A stretch of DNA of 34,105 nt from Bacilli bacterium (GTDB lineage Bacteria > Bacillota_I > Bacilli_A > RF39 > UBA660): contig JAFSVF010000015.1 in NCBI GenBank assembly GCA_017450205.1, positions 1 through 34,105 on the forward strand, written 5' to 3'. The notes under the pieces were generated by a model that saw nothing but the letters and a program-made list of their open reading frames with translations, was not told the DNA's origin and did no database searches. Positions within the stretch are counted from its first letter, which is position 1; the number at the start of each line of letters is the position of its first letter. Positions 30,132 through 34,105 of the stretch are shown in pieces. The position numbers and the translations under genes were made by a program.

Positions 30132-31394
30132 TTATCCAATAAGTTTAAATATATCTTTATAAGTAATTAATATCATAAGTGCAAATATAAGAATGAATCC
30201 TATTAAATTAATTGCAGCTTCTACATTAGTATTACCTTTCTTACGAGTAATTATTTCATAGAAAACAAACATTAATTGACCACCATCAAATGCTGGGAAT
30301 GGAAGTATATTCATTACTCCAAGATTAACTGAAATATAAGCAGTTAAATAAATTAAATTATAAAGTCCATAAGATGCACTACCAACATTAGTAGCAGTAT
30401 CAATAACAGTATACATTCCAACTGGACCAGATAAAGCATCTAATCCTAAATTACCTGATATTAAATAGAAAATAATTCTAAACATTAAAGTAAATGTATT
30501 AGCAAACTTAGTAAATGCATACTTAATAGATCTTACAAATCCTTTTTTTCTCTTAGTATCAAATTGAACACCAGCAAGTTTTTGTTCAACTACATTATCT
30601 TTAGAAACATTATTATCTTCTATTATTTTATCAAATGTATTTTCTTCAGTTAATTCACCTAGTACCTCACCAGTTTCAGCACTTAATACAAAAGTCTTTA
30701 ATTGTACTTTAATATTTTCTTTCTTACCATCTTTATGTTTAATTAAATATTCATTTGAATCTTTATCATTCTTAAGTAAATTAACTACATTTAAACTATC
30801 TAAATTAGAAGCACCATGTCCATTTATTTTAAGAATTCTATCACCAGCTACAATACCAGCTTCTTCTGCACCTGTATTAGGTATTACATTTGCAACAATA
30901 GATGCTTGTTCACTACTACCCCAAATACAAGATAACATAAATAAGAATATAATAGCTAAAATGAAATTCATACATACACCAGCAATAAGAATAATTATTC
31001 TTTGCAATTTAGGTTTATTACACATAAATTGATCTGGTTTTAAATTATCATCATCTTCCATTACTTCACCAGCAAGTTGATTATAACCTCCAATCGGAAG
31101 TGCTCTTAAAGTATATTTAGTTGGATCATTCTTTCTTCTAAATTCAATTACTTTAGGTCCCATACCAATCGCAAACTCATAAACATGAACACCAAACTTT
31201 TTAGCAGCAATAAAATGTCCAAATTCATGAACTGTAATTAAAAGACTTAACATAAGTAAAAGAACTGTAATATTCCATATTACAGAATGTGGAAAGAATA
31301 CTAATATTACAATTATACCTATAATAATTCCAATAAGTTCTATAACACTACCTAGTGTTGTCTTTTCTTCTTCTTGTTTTTTAGTCTTTGCCAT
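30132..31394 (-). CDS. rseP: RseP/RasP-type site-2 intramembrane zinc metalloprotease
   Basis: Site-2 proteases cut transmembrane segments of anti-sigma factors and leftover signal peptides. The 420-residue protein has several membrane segments and the zinc motif HEFGHF (His56, Glu57, His60) within the second. It has the conserved GMGPK and LRALPIGGY segments, a PDZ domain (about 165-220, with NTGAEEAGIVAGDRILKINGH) and the second active-site motif NILPFPAFDGGQL near the C-terminus, where the family has N-x-x-P-x-P-x-x-D-G-G. All catalytic elements are present. It starts nine bases after cdsA ends, the usual cdsA-rseP pairing, but dxr, which often sits between them, is absent. No anti-sigma factor is in the window. 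Confidence 0.95.
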   Translation of the reverse strand: MAKTKKQEEEKTTLGSVIELIGIIIGIIVILVFFPHSVIWNITVLLLMLSLLITVHEFGHFIAAKKFGVHVYEFAIGMGPKVIEFRRKNDPTKYTLRALPIGGYNQLAGEVMEDDDNLKPDQFMCNKPKLQRIIILIAGVCMNFILAIIFLFMLSCIWGSSEQASIVANVIPNTGAEEAGIVAGDRILKINGHGASNLDSLNVVNLLKNDKDSNEYLIKHKDGKKENIKVQLKTFVLSAETGEVLGELTEENTFDKIIEDNNVSKDNVVEQKLAGVQFDTKRKKGFVRSIKYAFTKFANTFTLMFRIIFYLISGNLGLDALSGPVGMYTVIDTATNVGSASYGLYNLIYLTAYISVNLGVMNILPFPAFDGGQLMFVFYEIITRKKGNTNVEAAINLIGFILIFALMILITYKDIFKLIG

Positions 31395-31403
31395 AAAACC
31401 CTC

Positions 31404-32192
31404 CTACATATAATTTAATATAAAACTATAAGTTAATGCTATAAATATTAAACTATCAAATCTATCTAATATTCCACCATGTCCTGGTATTAAATTAGAA
31501 TAATCTTTTATATCATTTTCTCTTTTTACTAAACTAAAGAATAAATCTCCCATTTGTCCAGCAATACTTAAAACTATAATTATTGGAATAATCTTAAATC
31601 CAACATTTTCATTTATAGCAATTAAATAATAAGTTGTAGCTATCATAGTACAAACTACTAAACCAACTACACTACCTTCAATTGTCTTCTTAGGACTTAT
31701 CTTTGTAAGTTTATGTTTACCTATTAACATACCACCAAATAATGCAAATATATCTGTTGCACATGCAATAATAACAATAAATATTAATTGTAAAAGTGAT
31801 TCATTATAAATACCCATTACACAGTTAAATGAATAACTTAAGAAAAAAATAATACCTATAGTTTTTAATGCATCATTAGCACCATACTTTTCTTTTAAGA
31901 AAAGTGATAATAAAAGAATTAATATTATCATAAATATACACATATTTTCTTGAGTTAAAGCTTCAATATTTAAGAATGTTTTAACAAAATGAAAATGCAT
32001 ATTAGCAAATACAAATATAAATGATAATAAATAAATCAATTTACTTTGTTTTTTAGTAGTAGTTTTAATAAGTTCATAAGTTGCTCCAAATGCAATTAAA
32101 GAAGCAACTACTTTAAATAATCTACCACCAATAATTAATGCTGGAACAAGTAATACAACAAGTATTGCAGCTCCTAATATTCTTTTTTTCAT
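31404..32192 (-). CDS. cdsA: phosphatidate cytidylyltransferase
   Basis: CdsA makes CDP-diacylglycerol from phosphatidate and CTP, the branch point of phospholipid synthesis. The 262-residue protein is almost entirely membrane segments and carries the family signature near its C-terminus: [20 protein letters not shown] followed by GILDRFDS. The upstream [16 protein letters not shown] segment also fits. Length is normal. It lies between the LytM peptidase and rseP in a tight operon; uppS, often upstream, is not here. Confidence 0.96.
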   Translation of the reverse strand: MKKRILGAAILVVLLVPALIIGGRLFKVVASLIAFGATYELIKTTTKKQSKLIYLLSFIFVFANMHFHFVKTFLNIEALTQENMCIFMIILILLLSLFLKEKYGANDALKTIGIIFFLSYSFNCVMGIYNESLLQLIFIVIIACATDIFALFGGMLIGKHKLTKISPKKTIEGSVVGLVVCTMIATTYYLIAINENVGFKIIPIIIVLSIAGQMGDLFFSLVKRENDIKDYSNLIPGHGGILDRFDSLIFIALTYSFILNYM

Positions 32193-32200
32193 ATAATCAC

Positions 32201-33406
32201 CTAATATCTAGAATAGAACCATACACCTTTTGCAGGAATAGAAATATATTTTCTTGGATCTACTAAGTGTGCTTTCCATTGAGAAGATGTTGTATAAGTT
32301 CTACCATACCAACCTGTTGCTAAACTTACATGTAAGTGTGCACCAGTAGAACATTGTTCATAACTCTTTGTTCCTTTTCCTCCACCAACTGTTCCAATTT
32401 GTGTTTGACTAGTAACAGCTTGACCTACACTAACATTAATTGTAAGTAAATGCATATAAGTTGTAGTATATTGAACACCCTTAATAGTGTGATATACATA
32501 AACCATATTACCACCACAAGAGTATTGTCTTATTATCTTACCAACCATACCATTTGCAACAGAATATACTGGTGTACCTTCACTATTACCACCAATATCA
32601 ACACCACTATGGAAGTTTCCCATAGAACCTGAACTTAATGTTCTATATCCATAATAAGAAGTTGTAACACCTTTTTTAAGTGGTCTAATAAATCCTGTGT
32701 CACCTTTTACTGATGCACATTTTTCTAAGTCTTCAGTCTCACTACATCCAATAGAAGTATAATACTTAATTAATTCTTCAGTACTCTTAATATCTTCATT
32801 AATAGAAACAGCACCTTCTTCAAGTTTATTTAAATATGCTCCCCATTGATCAATACTACTTGAAAGACTGTTTATATCAGATTCTAATTGTTTAGACTTT
32901 TCAGCTAAATCAACTTTTAATTTTTCATTTTTATCAATCTTATCATTCCAACTTGTAATTTCTTCATTTAAATAATCCATAAGTTGTTCAGATAAAGCAG
33001 ATCTATAAACTAATTCATCATATGATTTAGAATCGAAAACATAATCTAAATATGCATTATTTTCTTTTGCAATTTGATAAGCAGCTACTAATTTATCAAG
33101 TTTAACTTTACCTTCAGCAATTTCTACAGTTAACTTTTCAGATTCAGCTGTAGCATCAGCTATATCTTTTGTATTAGTTTCAATTTCATTTTGTTTGTTA
33201 CCAATATCATTCTTAGCAACATTAATCTTTGATTTAGTTGCATTCTTATCAGCAGTTTGTTGTGCTTTTTTATTTTTCAATTGTTGTAATTCATTTCTTA
33301 ACTCTTTTAAAGTTCTAGCATTAGTATTAGCAGAAACAATAACTGGAGTCATAGTAACAAATAAAACTAAAATAAATATTATTAATAATTTACCTGTATT
33401 CTTCAT
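32201..33406 (-). CDS. EnvC/PcsB-like coiled-coil LytM (M23) peptidoglycan hydrolase
   Basis: The 401-residue secreted protein has a signal peptide (about 1-26, cut near VSA-NT), a long coiled coil (about 30-215) and a C-terminal LytM/M23 domain. The zinc ligands are visible: FHSGVD (His266, Asp270) and HLHV (His359), with the catalytic His319 in YMHL and His357. All are present, so it should be an active endopeptidase, unlike E. coli EnvC, whose LytM domain is degenerate. Its ATG shares a base with the ftsX stop (TAATG). In other bacteria FtsEX drives such coiled-coil hydrolases or activators (EnvC, PcsB, CwlO) at the division site, so this protein is very likely the FtsX partner here. Confidence 0.93.
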   Translation of the reverse strand: MKNTGKLLIIFILVLFVTMTPVIVSANTNARTLKELRNELQQLKNKKAQQTADKNATKSKINVAKNDIGNKQNEIETNTKDIADATAESEKLTVEIAEGKVKLDKLVAAYQIAKENNAYLDYVFDSKSYDELVYRSALSEQLMDYLNEEITSWNDKIDKNEKLKVDLAEKSKQLESDINSLSSSIDQWGAYLNKLEEGAVSINEDIKSTEELIKYYTSIGCSETEDLEKCASVKGDTGFIRPLKKGVTTSYYGYRTLSSGSMGNFHSGVDIGGNSEGTPVYSVANGMVGKIIRQYSCGGNMVYVYHTIKGVQYTTTYMHLLTINVSVGQAVTSQTQIGTVGGGKGTKSYEQCSTGAHLHVSLATGWYGRTYTTSSQWKAHLVDPRKYISIPAKGVWFYSRY

Positions 33407-34105
33407 TATATCTTTAAATACTTTCTAGTAGACATAATTGAACCAAACATGCCTACAAGTCCTCCAACTGCAATTAAAACAATTGATGTATTAACTACAA
33501 TTGATGAAGGACTAACAAGTGGAGCTAAATTAGTAAATATGCTTCCATTTGTATAATCGAATATAAAATAATATGCAAATAATGATATTCCAAGAGCAAT
33601 TAAACCACCAATAACACCAAGTACAAATCCTTCAATTAAGAAAGGAAGTTTAATAACAGTATTACTAGTTCCTACAAGTCTCATTATTTGAATTTCTTGT
33701 CTTCTCGAGAAAATTGTAATCTTAATAGTATTACCTACTAAGAATGCAGTAACTACAATTAAAGCAATAACTGCAACTGCACAACTATTTCTTAAAATTC
33801 CAAATACATTCAATAACTTATTTACAACACTTTCACCATATCTAACACTTGTTACATGTTGTAATTCTTGAATATCTTCAGCAGTCTCACCAATCTTAAG
33901 AACGTCTTTAACTGATACAACATAAGATGCTTGTAATGGATTATCATCTAAAGTATCAAGTATTAATGCCATATTAGGATCATCTTCTCTTAATTCAGTA
34001 GCAAGATCTTCCTTACTATGAAATACAACCTTAGATGTATCTACATTATCTAATTTTTTTATTTCTTCACCAATTTCTTTTTCAACATCTGCATCAGCAT
34101 CTCTA
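33406..34105 (-). CDS. ftsX: cell division protein FtsX (partial, 5' end outside window)
   Basis: About 232 C-terminal residues are inside the window and the frame stays open to the edge; an internal ATG at 33972 is not the start. Visible parts are the extracellular loop, with VVFHSKEDLATELRED and the NPLQASYVVSVKD segment, followed by three membrane segments in the FtsX/MacB fold. The segment IKITIFSRRQEIQIMRLVGTSN between the first two is a hallmark of FtsX. About 60-70 N-terminal residues are missing, and ftsE should lie just beyond. FtsX is the membrane subunit of the FtsEX ABC-type complex that controls septal peptidoglycan hydrolysis; the co-translated LytM protein is its likely target. 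Confidence 0.95.
   Translation of the reverse strand, partial: RDADADVEKEIGEEIKKLDNVDTSKVVFHSKEDLATELREDDPNMALILDTLDDNPLQASYVVSVKDVLKIGETAEDIQELQHVTSVRYGESVVNKLLNVFGILRNSCAVAVIALIVVTAFLVGNTIKITIFSRRQEIQIMRLVGTSNTVIKLPFLIEGFVLGVIGGLIALGISLFAYYFIFDYTNGSIFTNLAPLVSPSSIVVNTSIVLIAVGGLVGMFGSIMSTRKYLKI

Noticed and set aside
33406..33972. Short FtsX starting at the internal ATG at 33972
   Set aside because: The frame is open to the window edge and encodes conserved FtsX extracellular-loop sequence upstream of that ATG.

Overview
The window is 34.1 kb of AT-rich bacterial DNA in which every gene I can support lies on the minus strand, so transcription runs from high to low coordinates. The mix suggests a low-GC Gram-positive lineage of the Bacilli/Erysipelotrichia/RF39 type (inference). 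It has a cell wall (FtsX with a LytM hydrolase, a NodB deacetylase, an LVQTG-anchored surface protein). It also carries the Firmicutes-type rimP-nusA-ylxR-infB-rbfA operon, a ParE-type topoisomerase and pyruvate,phosphate dikinase. Trp is encoded by TGG and TGA is used as a stop at 137 and 5833, so the standard bacterial code applies and this is not a code-4 mycoplasma. I saw no tRNA, rRNA, CRISPR array or insertion sequence, and no gene-free stretch over 300 bases.

Right to left, in order of transcription: (i) 34105-30132, ftsX (cut by the edge), an EnvC-like LytM peptidase, cdsA and rseP, an envelope operon ending at a strong terminator. (ii) 30020-26616, a membrane-anchored acidic protein, a 60-residue charged protein and an 831-residue pseudopilin fused to GLUG-like repeats. 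(iii) 26523-22295, parE, then xseA-xseB behind a promoter whose spacer holds a near-consensus LexA/DinR (SOS) box, then an unknown membrane protein. (iv) 22183-19107, a stand-alone HPt protein with a response regulator and no histidine kinase, then a large HTH/metallophosphoesterase/coiled-coil protein. (v) 19030-13301, thiI, two tandem divergent acetate kinases, an NrnA-like DHH phosphoesterase and fmt, with an unknown membrane protein overlapping the end of fmt. (vi) 12474-11059, an LVQTG/MucBP surface protein with a structured leader. (vii) 10937-6804, rimP-nusA-ylxR-infB-rbfA, with a one-domain RimP, no ylxQ and an attenuator-like hairpin in the leader. (viii) 6711-3546, a small HTH-metallophosphoesterase, truB and a NodB deacetylase. 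(ix) 3458-825, ppdK. (x) 699-1, a 3' gene remnant, a complex hairpin region, an XRE regulator and the start of a ParB-like protein. This last block looks like the edge of an integrated mobile element (inference).

Most transcription units are compact. A Rho-independent terminator often overlaps the stop codon of one unit, and a sigma-A type promoter (TATAAT, often with TG one base upstream) follows within about 30 bases. Within units, genes often overlap as TAATG. Several start codons were moved downstream from a longer open frame because that frame's GTG lies inside the AGGTG ribosome binding site.

The observations most worth checking are the pseudopilin/GLUG fusion and its operon, the kinase-less HPt/response-regulator pair, the SOS box in the xseAB promoter, the two HTH-metallophosphoesterase proteins, the overlapping hairpins before the XRE gene, the nusA leader hairpin and the one-domain RimP.
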